Below are positions 26,724-35,828 of a DNA stretch of 64,000 nt, piece by piece. The notes below the pieces were generated by a model that worked only from the letters and a program-made list of their open reading frames with translations, was not told the DNA's origin and made no database searches. A program made the translations under genes and the position numbers. Source of the DNA: Ketobacter sp. (GTDB lineage: Bacteria > Pseudomonadota > Gammaproteobacteria > Pseudomonadales > Ketobacteraceae); contig NZ_RCHN01000034.1 of NCBI RefSeq assembly GCF_003671495.1, positions 1 to 64,000 of the forward strand. Direction: 5' to 3'. The first letter of the stretch is position 1. The number at the start of each line of letters is the position of its first letter.

Positions 26724-26767
26724 ATCCCTCGTCTCTTAAAATATCGTTAAAAAGCCCATGCAAACCT

Positions 26768-26796
26768 TTGACTTTCTAACTGGTTATAATTAATAC
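26768..26796 (+). promoter_or_regulatory. Predicted promoter of the GGDEF-EAL gene
   Basis: TTGACT (26768-26773), a 17-bp spacer and TAATAC (26791-26796) lie about 52 bp upstream of the start at 26849, in an AT-rich divergent intergenic region. Confidence 0.55.
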
Positions 26797-26848
26797 TCTT
26801 CCTAATAACACTAGAATAATAAACGGCCACTCGACTTGGAAGCGATCC

Positions 26849-28963
26849 ATGCAGGGTAAACTTAATAGCCGACTTTCCAACAAACTCTTCTTTGCCGTCA
26901 TGGGCACTGCCCTGCTCATGGGTCTTCTTCTCAGTATCGTACAAATCATGCTGGATGCACGTCAGGCCCGTAAAAGCCTGGAAACCGAAGCCCAGCAAAT
27001 CCTGGCCATGATGAAAGAACCGGCCACCCAGGCTGCCTACAACAAGGATGAGATTCTGGCGGAGCAGGTGGTGCAGGGTCTGTTCCGCAACAACGCTGTC
27101 TTTTACGCGGCTGTATCCATTCCCGAAAAACCGCCCCTGGCGTCAGAATTCCGCAATAAAAACATCATTCCCTATCGTTCTCTGATTTCCTCGATTTTCG
27201 GGCAGGAGCTGAGTTATACCCTGGAACTGCGGGGCATCGCCCCGGGCGCCGAAAACCAGGGGCGCAATGAGCTGTTCGGCAACCTGGAAGTGAGCCTGGA
27301 TCCTTCCGGCGCAGCCCATGAATTTATCGAGCGCAGCAAAACCATCATCCTCTCCGGACTGACCCAGGCCATTGTATTCGGCTCCGTTTTATACCTGATA
27401 TTCCAGGGTTTGATTGCCCGCCCCATGACCTCGCTGCTGAGTTCGCTGGAGGAGATTGACCCCATGCGTCCGGCGCAAAACCAGTTGGATGCGCCACGGG
27501 GACATGAAGATGACGAGCTGGGGGCCTGGGTTCAGAAGATCAACGACCTGTTCAAAGCCATCGAGAAGTACAACAGCAAACGTCGGGTGGCGGAAGCCCA
27601 CGTGGAGCGGCTCAGCAATTACGACATGCTGACCGAACTGCCCAACCGCAACATGTTGCTGCGCCGAATCGAACAATCCATCCAGGACGCCAATCACCAG
27701 GACGATATGTTCGCAGTGCTCTATTGCGCGCTGGATGATTTCAAATCCGTTAACCTGCTGCATTCTTATCACGCCGGTGACAAATTACTGCTGACGCTGG
27801 CGGATCGTTTCCGGGCAGACCTGGACCCCACCCACACCATTGCGCGGGTGGGCGGTGATGTCTTCGCCATGGTGATTCCCAACCTGGATAACCACTACCA
27901 GGCAGCGGATGTGGCGCAGAAAGTATTGGACAGTGTGCGGCGCCCATTCCGCCTGGATAATCACAACATCAGTCTGTCGGCCACCATTGGCATCACTATC
28001 TACCCCCACGACGCCGCCACCGCCGATCAACTGCTGAAGAATGCAGAGAACGTGATGCAGCTGGCCAAATCCCAGGGCGGCAACAATTATCAGTTTTATG
28101 TGGCCAATGTGGATCAACGCATTCGGGAAACCAAAGTGCTGGAACGCCAACTGGCCACGGCGGCGGAAGACAACGAACTGCAACTGGTGTTTCAGCCCCA
28201 GGTCAACCTGGTGACGGGCGACGTACGCGGTGCTGAGGCGCTGGTACGCTGGCATCATCCGGAGCGGGGCATGATCTCCCCGATTGAATTTATTCCCCTG
28301 GCCGAGCGCACCGGCGCCATCGTCGCCATCGGCGAATGGGTTTTGAAACAATCCTGCCATGCCCTGCGGCGCTGGTTGGAAGCGGGCTTCCACAACCTCA
28401 CCATTTCCGTGAACGTCAGTGCCATTCAGCTCCACCAGTCCGACCTGGTCAACACGGTGAAACGACTGGTGCGGGAAACCGGCATCCCTCCGCAACACCT
28501 GATGCTGGAGATTACCGAAACCGCAGTCATGGAAAATGTGGATCTGGCCATCCGCCTGCTGAAACAGATGAAAGAGATCGGAGTACAACTGGCCATCGAC
28601 GATTTTGGAACCGGCTATTCCTCTCTCAGCTATCTGAAAAAAATGCCCATGGATGAAGTAAAAATTGACCGCGCCTTCGTCCAGGACATGCTGGAGGACC
28701 CGGACAACGGCACCATTGTGGACGCCATCATCCAACTGGGGCACAGCCTGGGCCTGTCGGTTATCGCCGAAGGCACCGAAACCCTGGACCAGATCAAATA
28801 CCTGCAGGAATGCGAATGCGACGTGGCACAGGGTTACTACTACAGCCAGCCCATCCGGGAGGATTCATTCCTCACTTTCCTCAGCCACCAGCGCAGCCAG
28901 GTCAAGAGCGCCACCCAGCGCGCAGCCAAATCCACAAGTCCCGTATTGAATAAATCCAGCTGA
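26849..28963 (+). CDS. Membrane GGDEF-EAL protein, probable cyclic-di-GMP phosphodiesterase
   Basis: 704 residues. Two membrane segments (about 11-33 and 167-189) flank a periplasmic sensor. A linker leads to a GGDEF-like domain whose signature is GGDVF (335-339), so cyclase activity is doubtful. The EAL domain begins with EALVRW at 463 and retains DDFGTGYSS, KIDRAFV and EGTET, so hydrolysis of cyclic di-GMP to pGpG is plausible, with the GGDEF part possibly regulatory. Transcribed singly, divergent from the secreted-protein gene. Confidence 0.92.
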   Translation: MQGKLNSRLSNKLFFAVMGTALLMGLLLSIVQIMLDARQARKSLETEAQQILAMMKEPATQAAYNKDEILAEQVVQGLFRNNAVFYAAVSIPEKPPLASEFRNKNIIPYRSLISSIFGQELSYTLELRGIAPGAENQGRNELFGNLEVSLDPSGAAHEFIERSKTIILSGLTQAIVFGSVLYLIFQGLIARPMTSLLSSLEEIDPMRPAQNQLDAPRGHEDDELGAWVQKINDLFKAIEKYNSKRRVAEAHVERLSNYDMLTELPNRNMLLRRIEQSIQDANHQDDMFAVLYCALDDFKSVNLLHSYHAGDKLLLTLADRFRADLDPTHTIARVGGDVFAMVIPNLDNHYQAADVAQKVLDSVRRPFRLDNHNISLSATIGITIYPHDAATADQLLKNAENVMQLAKSQGGNNYQFYVANVDQRIRETKVLERQLATAAEDNELQLVFQPQVNLVTGDVRGAEALVRWHHPERGMISPIEFIPLAERTGAIVAIGEWVLKQSCHALRRWLEAGFHNLTISVNVSAIQLHQSDLVNTVKRLVRETGIPPQHLMLEITETAVMENVDLAIRLLKQMKEIGVQLAIDDFGTGYSSLSYLKKMPMDEVKIDRAFVQDMLEDPDNGTIVDAIIQLGHSLGLSVIAEGTETLDQIKYLQECECDVAQGYYYSQPIREDSFLTFLSHQRSQVKSATQRAAKSTSPVLNKSS

Positions 28964-29070
28964 CCCTCTACTCCATTTGGCGTATTTGATCATTCGCACC
29001 ACCTGCCGTTTCTGGGTAAAATGCCTGCTTTGTCGTATCGACTTCACTAGACGAATTAGGACTACACACC

Positions 29071-30252
29071 ATGAGCGAAGATGCAGTTGTCATTGTTAAC
29101 GGCGCCCGCACCCCGATGGGTGGCTTTCAGGGTTCACTTGCTTCCGTCACCGCCACCGAGCTGGGGGCAATAACCATTCGTGAGGCCGTTGCCCGTGCCG
29201 GTATCGCCCCGGAAGACGTGCAGGAAGTGATCATGGGCTGTGTGTTGCCCGCCGGCTTGAAGCAGGGCCCTGCCCGCCAGGCGGCCCTGGATGCCGGCCT
29301 GCCGGCAGCCACCGGTTGCACCACCATCAACAAGCTGTGCGGATCCGGCATGAAAGCCACCATGCTGGCCCACGACCTGATCAAAGCCGGCACCAACGAC
29401 ATCATGGTGAGCGGCGGCATGGAAAGCATGTCCAACGCGCCCTATGTATTGGAAAAAGCCCGCGCCGGCTACCGCATGGGTCACGGCGAGATCAAGGATC
29501 ACATGTTCCTGGACGGCCTGGAAGATGCCAAAACCGGTCGCTTGATGGGTTCCTTCGCCCAGGAAGTAGCGGACAAGGAGGGCTTGTCCCGGGAAGCCAT
29601 GGACGAGTTTGCCATTGCCTCCCTGCAGCGGGCCCAACAGGCCATCGCCAACGGCAATTTCAAAGATGAAATCGTGCCGGTTACCGTGCAGACTCGCAAA
29701 GGTGAAGTCGTGGTGTCTGAGGACGAACAGCCGGGCAACGCCAATCTGGAAAAAATCCCCACCTTGCGCCCAGCCTTTGCCAAAGACGGCACCGTGACCG
29801 CCGCCAACGCCTCCTCCATTTCCGATGGTGCCTCGGCACTGGTGTTGATGCGTGAATCGGTGGCCAAAGCCAAAGGTCTGCAGCCACTGGCCCGCATCGT
29901 GGCCCACTCCACCCAATCCCAGCACCCGTCCGAGTTCACGCTGGCCCCCATCGGTTCCCTGCAATCCCTGTTTGAGAAAACCGGCTGGAGTGCAGCGGAT
30001 GTGGATCTGTTTGAAATCAATGAAGCCTTTGCCATGGTCACCATGCTGGCCATGCAGAAGCACAATATTCCCCACGAGAAAGTGAATGTGCACGGTGGTG
30101 CCTGCGCCCTGGGTCACCCGGTGGGCTCAACCGGCTCCCGCATCATCCTGAGCCTGATTCATGCGCTGAAGCAACGTGGCGGCAAGAAAGGCGTTGCCTC
30201 CCTCTGCATCGGCGGAGGAGAAGCCACCTCCATGGCCATCGAGATCCTCTGA
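29071..30252 (+). CDS. Acetyl-CoA C-acetyltransferase (thiolase)
   Basis: 393 residues, the usual length for biosynthetic/degradative acetoacetyl-CoA thiolases. The acyl-accepting cysteine is in NKLCGSGMKA, the GHPVGSTGSR histidine follows NVHGGACAL, and the second cysteine is in SLCIGGGEA. It condenses two acetyl-CoA or cleaves acetoacetyl-CoA, feeding ketone, PHB or branched-chain acid metabolism. No PHB synthesis genes are adjacent, so the physiological direction is open. Confidence 0.93.
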   Translation: MSEDAVVIVNGARTPMGGFQGSLASVTATELGAITIREAVARAGIAPEDVQEVIMGCVLPAGLKQGPARQAALDAGLPAATGCTTINKLCGSGMKATMLAHDLIKAGTNDIMVSGGMESMSNAPYVLEKARAGYRMGHGEIKDHMFLDGLEDAKTGRLMGSFAQEVADKEGLSREAMDEFAIASLQRAQQAIANGNFKDEIVPVTVQTRKGEVVVSEDEQPGNANLEKIPTLRPAFAKDGTVTAANASSISDGASALVLMRESVAKAKGLQPLARIVAHSTQSQHPSEFTLAPIGSLQSLFEKTGWSAADVDLFEINEAFAMVTMLAMQKHNIPHEKVNVHGGACALGHPVGSTGSRIILSLIHALKQRGGKKGVASLCIGGGEATSMAIEIL

Positions 30253-30290
30253 CCCAGATCCTCTGTAATCCAGTCCCTCTAAGCGCATTA

Positions 30291-30315
30291 GCGAGGCGCT
30301 GATTCAGCGCCTCGC
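30291..30315. repeat. Perfect 11-bp hairpin after the thiolase gene
   Basis: GCGAGGCGCTG (30291-30301) and CAGCGCCTCGC (30305-30315) with a 3-nt loop. No T tract follows directly, so it is either a non-canonical terminator, an mRNA 3' stabiliser or a REP-like palindrome. Confidence 0.6.
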
Positions 30316-30458
30316 AACCCCGCCCAGACATACCTTTTTACACTTTTACAAATGGTTTCACTTTAGACAAACAATTGTGACCGCTTGGTCTAGCGGGGAT
30401 TTTCACACTCCCTACAATAGACAGGCTATACATTCCCGCAGGCACATGGAGTCACACT

Positions 30459-32294
30459 TTGAAAGCGTTACCCTTAATCATCGGATTTGGTGGCATTAAT
30501 GCCGCTGGACGGTCGTCGTTCCATCATGGCTATCAGCGCATGGTGTTCGACAGTCTTGATCAGGCCCGCCAAGCCGAATGCCTGCAAAGCCTTGCCGTGT
30601 TGATGAAAAACGGTGGCGAGAAAACCCTGAGCCAGGACGAGATTCTGGCGGGCACCCTGATTCGAAAAATTGAAAAAAGCCATTTCGATGTGGAGCGGGT
30701 AAGCCTGCAAAAGCCGGTAAAAATGGATGGCCAGAATAAAGAGCTGATTTTCAAACTGCGCAAGAAAGATCTGCCCAATGCCATCCCGGACAACTGGCAC
30801 GTAACCCTGAACGGGGACGAAGCCACCGTGGTCTGTGACGACGCCACGCGCATTTTGCTGGAAGATACCCAACCCTACCCGGTGCGGGCGGCCGGTCAAA
30901 TCCCCAGTGGTTTTGAACCGGGCGACACCTACAGTTCCCGCAACCATCCCCGCGGTTTGCAATTGGCCACCTATGCGGTGTCCGACGCGCTGCGTTCCAC
31001 CGGCATCCCCTGGGACCTGATTCAACAGAAAGTGGACCCGCAAAAGATCAGCGTTTACGCCAGCAGTGCCATGGGGCAGCTGGACGAATACGGCACCGGT
31101 GGCATGCTGCGCAGCAATCTTCAGGGTAAGCGGGTCAGCTCCAAACAATGCCCCATGGGCTTCTCGGATATGACGGCAGACTTCGTCAACGCCTACGTGC
31201 TGGGCAACGTGGGTAATACCGGCGCCATGGCCGGGGCCTGTGCCACATTCCTCTACAACCTGCGCATGGGTATTCAGGACATCCAAAGCGGCCGCGCGGA
31301 AATTGCCTTGGTGGGTGCCAGCGAAGCCCCGATCCTGCCGGAAGTCATGGAAGGTTACCGCGCCATGAGCGCGCTGGCGGACGATGAAGGTCTGCGCAAA
31401 CTGGACGGCGTAGCAGAAGGCGAAGTGGATTATCGCCGGGCCTGTCGCCCCTTCGGCAACAATTGCGGCTTCACCATTGCAGAAGCATCACAGTTTGTGG
31501 TGCTGTGCAGTGACCGCCTGGCCCTGGAGTTGGGTGCTTCAATCTACGCGGCAGTGCCCGAAGTATTTATCCACGCCGACGGCATCAAGCGTTCTATTTC
31601 CGCACCCGGCATTGGTAATTATCTTACCGTCGGACGGGCGCTGGATTGCCTGAGCCAGGCCCTGGGCTCCAACGCTGCCCTTAACCAGACCTTTGCCATG
31701 GCCCACGGCACCGGCACGCCGCAAAACCGGCAAACTGAATCCCATATTCTCAACACCCTGGCCGAAGCCTTTGGCATTGCAGAATGGCCGCTGGCAGCGG
31801 TGAAGTGTTTTCTGGGGCATTCCATCGGTGTGGCCGGTGGCGACCAGATCGCGGCGGCACTGGGGGTTTTCGATCACCAGATCCTGCCGGGTATTACCAC
31901 AGTGCAAGGTTTTGCCGATGACGTACAACGCTCTAATCTGTCCCTCAGCAATCAGCATCGTGACTATGGTGCGCGACACTTCCAGGGGGCACTGATCAAT
32001 GCCAAAGGTTTCGGCGGCAACAATGCCAGTGGCGTGATGCTGTCTCCCCAGTGGTGCGAGACCTTCCTGCAGAAACGCCACGGAGCCAAAGACTGGTCGG
32101 CTTATCAACAACGCCAGGAAGCGGTACAGGCGGCACAACGGAAGTATCACGATGATGTGCTGACGGCAATTCCGGCATCCATCTATCGTTTTGGCGAACC
32201 GGAAACCAAAGGCGAACAACTGGGTATATCCCGCACGTCGATCACCATCCCCGGTTATCCGGAAGTGGACCTGAAAACCGATTTCGACTACTGA
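30459..32294 (+). CDS. fabY: Beta-ketoacyl-ACP synthase FabY-type
   Basis: 611 residues, much longer than FabB/FabF and matching the Pseudomonas FabY class, which condenses acetyl-CoA with malonyl-ACP to start fatty acid synthesis. The N-terminus IIGFGGINAAGRSSFHHGYQ is FabY-like. The Cys-His-His triad is present: GACATF (C261), AHGTGTP and CFLGHSIG. The assignment to FabY rests on length and N-terminal resemblance from memory; a general KAS I/II enzyme is certain. It stands alone between the thiolase and the branched-chain operon. Confidence 0.85.
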   Translation: MKALPLIIGFGGINAAGRSSFHHGYQRMVFDSLDQARQAECLQSLAVLMKNGGEKTLSQDEILAGTLIRKIEKSHFDVERVSLQKPVKMDGQNKELIFKLRKKDLPNAIPDNWHVTLNGDEATVVCDDATRILLEDTQPYPVRAAGQIPSGFEPGDTYSSRNHPRGLQLATYAVSDALRSTGIPWDLIQQKVDPQKISVYASSAMGQLDEYGTGGMLRSNLQGKRVSSKQCPMGFSDMTADFVNAYVLGNVGNTGAMAGACATFLYNLRMGIQDIQSGRAEIALVGASEAPILPEVMEGYRAMSALADDEGLRKLDGVAEGEVDYRRACRPFGNNCGFTIAEASQFVVLCSDRLALELGASIYAAVPEVFIHADGIKRSISAPGIGNYLTVGRALDCLSQALGSNAALNQTFAMAHGTGTPQNRQTESHILNTLAEAFGIAEWPLAAVKCFLGHSIGVAGGDQIAAALGVFDHQILPGITTVQGFADDVQRSNLSLSNQHRDYGARHFQGALINAKGFGGNNASGVMLSPQWCETFLQKRHGAKDWSAYQQRQEAVQAAQRKYHDDVLTAIPASIYRFGEPETKGEQLGISRTSITIPGYPEVDLKTDFDY

Positions 32295-32631
32295 AACCCT
32301 GCCTGAAAAACCAGACGCCCGGTTATATGAATGTTTTCTTTAATCGGGCGCAGTTATTAAAATCCTGCTGCACTTTCGTTGCTTCCTCCTCTTCACATTT
32401 TTTGTACAAAATCAGTTTGTGATGGTTCCCAAAGCTTTTCAACAAGTTAGAGAGCCCCAACAACCATAGCGCCACAAATACCGACTTTTTTACCTCGGCA
32501 ACCTTCCGCAAATACATTATATTTTTCAGTAACACCACATCGTTGTTCGTATTGCGCGCTGCGATCCAGTCAGCAATACGCACCGGAAAAACCACGAGTG
32601 CTACCCCACTCACGTTTGGAAGGAGCAAGGT
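32295..32631. other. Non-coding interval upstream of the leucine dehydrogenase operon
   Basis: 337 bp without a supportable gene. A 9-bp hairpin (32316-32324 with 32342-32350, one G-U) just after fabY may end its transcript. CGTATTGC (32548-32555) and GCAATACG (32573-32580) form a perfect inverted repeat with a 17-bp spacer about 50-85 bp before the operon start and look like an operator. The middle is AT-rich. A minus-strand frame of 64 codons here has no ribosome site. Confidence 0.55.
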
Positions 32632-33699
32632 ATGTTCGACATCATCGAGCAGGCACACCTGGGTGAACTGCATTTCAAATCCGATCCCGCCAACGGGCTC
32701 AAAGCCATTATCGCCATCCACAACACCAAACTCGGCCCCGCTTTGGGTGGCTGTCGTTGCCTTGAATACGCCACCGATGAGGACGCGATTCACGACGTCA
32801 TCCGCCTGGCTCGCGGCATGAGTTATAAATCAGCGCTGGCCAAAGTGCCCCAGGGTGGAGGCAAAGCGGTGATCCTGAAACCCAAAGAGCCCTTTAATCG
32901 CCGCACGCTGTATAACGCCTTCGGCCGTTTTGTGAATGAGCTGGGTGGCCGTTACATCACCGCCATCGACAGCGGTACCACACTGGAAGACCTGGATGAA
33001 GTGGGCCGGGTTACGCCTTATGTCTCCGGCAATCTGAGCGACGGCCTTGACCCCTCCCCCAACACGGCTCTGGGTGTGCTCGCCGGCATGAAAGCCGCCG
33101 CCCTGCAACGTTACGGCAGCGCCAGACTGAAGGGGCTGACGGTGGCCATTCAGGGCATCGGCAACGTGGGATTCCATCTGGCTTCCCTGCTGTACGAGGA
33201 AGGCGCCAAATTGTTGGTGGCGGATCTGGATGAGAAAAAAGTCAATCAGGCACGCAATGCGTTTCACGCCGAGCCCCTGGCACCGGATCAGTTTTGTTCC
33301 GCCCACTGCCATATTCTGGCGCCCTGCGGCCTGGGTGGGGTGATCAACGAGCACAGCATCCAAGAACTGAATTGCGACATCATCGCCGGTTCTGCCAACA
33401 ATCAATTGGCTGCACCGGAGCTTGGTCAACGCCTGCACGACCTGGGCATCCTGTACGCACCGGACTACGTGATCAATGCCGGTGGACTGATTCAGGTTTC
33501 CCTTGGCATGAGTATGGGGATGGGTATGGGCACGGCAAAACACCATGCCTCCCAACAGACTATCGCCAACAAGACCTGGGGTATCAGCGAAACACTCTAC
33601 GACATTTTCAGCCGATCCTGCGTTGAAAACCTGCCGCCGTCCACCGTGGCCGACCTGATGGCGGAAGAGATTCTATACGAAACACACGGAGGGGCCTAA
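32632..33699 (+). CDS. Leucine/phenylalanine/valine dehydrogenase family amino acid dehydrogenase
   Basis: 355 residues. NAD-dependent oxidative deamination of branched-chain amino acids to 2-oxoacids. The catalytic lysine is in KVPQGGGKAV, the glycine-rich substrate region is near GPALGGCR, and the Rossmann fingerprint is VAIQGIGNVGFHLA. GGAAGGAGC lies just upstream of the ATG, an excellent ribosome site. It is first in a four-gene operon with the branched-chain 2-oxoacid dehydrogenase genes, which fits leucine, valine or isoleucine catabolism. Confidence 0.92.
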   Translation: MFDIIEQAHLGELHFKSDPANGLKAIIAIHNTKLGPALGGCRCLEYATDEDAIHDVIRLARGMSYKSALAKVPQGGGKAVILKPKEPFNRRTLYNAFGRFVNELGGRYITAIDSGTTLEDLDEVGRVTPYVSGNLSDGLDPSPNTALGVLAGMKAAALQRYGSARLKGLTVAIQGIGNVGFHLASLLYEEGAKLLVADLDEKKVNQARNAFHAEPLAPDQFCSAHCHILAPCGLGGVINEHSIQELNCDIIAGSANNQLAAPELGQRLHDLGILYAPDYVINAGGLIQVSLGMSMGMGMGTAKHHASQQTIANKTWGISETLYDIFSRSCVENLPPSTVADLMAEEILYETHGGA

Positions 33700-33702
33700 G
33701 CC

Positions 33703-34782
33703 ATGCAGTACACGAAAACACCTTACCAACAAAAACAAATGATCGACGCGAACGGTGCTGTGGTGGGCTCGTTACCCGAATCTGTGAGCGATGAACTGTT
33801 GCTGAAAAGCTATCGCACCATGGTGATGATCCGCACCTTCGATCAACGGGTGGTTGCCCTGCAACGCACCGGCCAAATGGGCACCTACGCCTCGTGCCTG
33901 GGTCAGGAGGCCATAGGCACCGGAATCGGCTTGGCACTGAAAAAAGATGACGTATTTCTGCCTTACTATCGGGATCAGGCCACCCAGTACCTGCGCGACA
34001 TTCCCCTCCATCAGCAAATGCAATACTGGGGTGGCAACGAATGGGCCAACCACTTCTCCGGAATTGCACAACAGGATTTTCCCAATTGCGTTCCCATTGC
34101 TACGCAAGTCACCCACGCCGCCGGGGTGGCCAGCGCCATGAAAATCCGCGGCGAAAAGCGCTGTAGCCTGGTGACCTGCGGTGAAGGCGCCACCTCTCGC
34201 GGCGATTTTTACGAAGCCATGAACCTGGTGGGCGTGTGGCAATTGCCCATGGTGATGGTGGTGAACAACAACCAGTGGGCCATTTCCGTGCCTCGCAACA
34301 TCCAGACCGGCGCGGAAACCATTGCCCAGAAAGCCGTCGCCGCCGGCATCGAGGGTTTTCAGGTGGACGGCAACGATGTGTGTGCCGTCTATGATGCGGT
34401 GCGTTACGCGGTGAACAAAGCCCACAGCGGTAAAGGTGGCACACTGATCGAGGCGGTGAGCTACCGCCTGGGGGATCACACCACCGCCGACGACGCCACC
34501 CGCTACCGTTCCCACGAGGAAGTGAACGAGGCCTGGAAACGGGAACCCATCAAACGCCTGCAGACCTATCTGCACGCAAGCGACTTGTGGGATGAAGATC
34601 AGGAACAGGCACTGCAGGAACACTGCAAGCAGGAAGTAGAGCAAGCGGTGAAAACCTATCTGTCGCAACCGGCCCAGCCGGTGGCGGATCTGTTCGACTA
34701 TTTGTTTGAAGAGACCCCTGCTCACCTGGCATTACAAAAACAACGGGCGCTGGAAAAAATGGCCCGACTGGGAGGTAAATGA
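33703..34782 (+). CDS. Branched-chain 2-oxoacid dehydrogenase E1 component, alpha subunit
   Basis: 359 residues. Thiamine diphosphate enzyme subunit that decarboxylates branched 2-oxoacids. The ThDP/Mg motif begins at CGEGATSRGDFYEAMN and ends at VVNNNQWAIS. The phosphorylation-loop-like region YRLGDHTTADDATRYR is typical of the branched-chain type. It starts 3 bp after the dehydrogenase gene and overlaps the beta-subunit gene by 4 bp. It could also be annotated PdhA-like, but the leucine dehydrogenase neighbour favours branched-chain substrates. Confidence 0.92.
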   Translation: MQYTKTPYQQKQMIDANGAVVGSLPESVSDELLLKSYRTMVMIRTFDQRVVALQRTGQMGTYASCLGQEAIGTGIGLALKKDDVFLPYYRDQATQYLRDIPLHQQMQYWGGNEWANHFSGIAQQDFPNCVPIATQVTHAAGVASAMKIRGEKRCSLVTCGEGATSRGDFYEAMNLVGVWQLPMVMVVNNNQWAISVPRNIQTGAETIAQKAVAAGIEGFQVDGNDVCAVYDAVRYAVNKAHSGKGGTLIEAVSYRLGDHTTADDATRYRSHEEVNEAWKREPIKRLQTYLHASDLWDEDQEQALQEHCKQEVEQAVKTYLSQPAQPVADLFDYLFEETPAHLALQKQRALEKMARLGGK

Positions 34783-35828
34783 TCATGGGCATGCACGAAA
34801 AAATTGCCGACCTGAACCAAAAACACAAACCGGTGGACACCAAGACACCTCATGTGGTCACCATGATTGAAGCCATCAATATGGCCCTGCACCGGGCCAT
34901 GGACGCCGACCCCAATGTGGTGGTACTGGGAGAGGACGTGGCCACCAACGGCGGTGTGTTCCGCGCTACCGTGGGCCTCAAGGATCGCTTCGGCCATAAG
35001 CGGGTAATGGATACGCCGCTGGCGGAAACCCTGATTGCCGGCATCAGCGTTGGCATGGCGGCACAGCAACTGCGCCCGGTGGCGGAAATCCAGTTCATGG
35101 GATTTATCTATGCAACCATGGAACACATTGTGTCCCATGCTGCACGCCTGCGTAACCGGACCCGGGGCCGCCTCACCTGTCCTATGGTGTTGCGGGCGCC
35201 CTACGGTGGCGGCATCCACGCACCAGAACATCACTCGGAAAGCACCGAAGCCCTGTTCGCCCACATTCCCGGTATCCGGGTGGTGATCCCCTCCTCGCCC
35301 ACGCGCGCCTATGGGCTGTTGCTGAGCGCCATTGAAGATCCGGACCCGGTGATCTTTCTGGAACCCAAGCGCATTTACCGCATGGTGAAGCAGGAAATCT
35401 ATGACGATGGCGTGGGCCTGCCCCTGGATACCTGCTACACCCTGCGCCAGGGCGAACACATCACCCTGATCAGCTGGGGCGCCATGGTGCACGAAACCCT
35501 GCAGGCCGCCGACAAACTGCATCAACAAGGTGTCTCCGCCGAAGTCATAGACGTGGCCACCATCAGCCCGTTGGACATCGACACCCTGGTGGCCTCAGTG
35601 CAGAAAACCGGACGCTGCGTCATCATCCAGGAGGCGGCACGACACTGTGGCGTGGCTGCGGAAATCTGTGCCGCCATTCAGGAGCAGGCATTCCATAGCC
35701 TGCAGGCCCCCATCGCCAGGGTCACCGGTTTCGACACTCCCATGCCCTATCTGCAGCGGGAAAACGTCTACATGAACAGCGCCAGCGACATTGTGGACGC
35801 CGCCATCCACACTCTGGAGGTCGCATGA
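34779..35828 (+). CDS. Branched-chain 2-oxoacid dehydrogenase E1 component, beta subunit
   Basis: 349 residues. Partner of the alpha subunit, contributing the second half of the ThDP site (GEDVATNGGVFRATVGL) and the E2-binding C-terminal domain (VDVATISPLDIDTLVASVQKTGR region). The start at 34779 is ATG within the alpha-subunit stop overlap (ATGA type). Its own stop overlaps the E2 start, so the stoichiometry is probably maintained by translational coupling. Confidence 0.93.
   Translation: MIMGMHEKIADLNQKHKPVDTKTPHVVTMIEAINMALHRAMDADPNVVVLGEDVATNGGVFRATVGLKDRFGHKRVMDTPLAETLIAGISVGMAAQQLRPVAEIQFMGFIYATMEHIVSHAARLRNRTRGRLTCPMVLRAPYGGGIHAPEHHSESTEALFAHIPGIRVVIPSSPTRAYGLLLSAIEDPDPVIFLEPKRIYRMVKQEIYDDGVGLPLDTCYTLRQGEHITLISWGAMVHETLQAADKLHQQGVSAEVIDVATISPLDIDTLVASVQKTGRCVIIQEAARHCGVAAEICAAIQEQAFHSLQAPIARVTGFDTPMPYLQRENVYMNSASDIVDAAIHTLEVA

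Noticed and set aside
32323-32793. 156-codon minus-strand frame before the leucine dehydrogenase gene
   Set aside because: Its N-terminal half is antisense to the dehydrogenase; the remaining 64 codons from the ATG at 32517 have no ribosome site or recognisable family.
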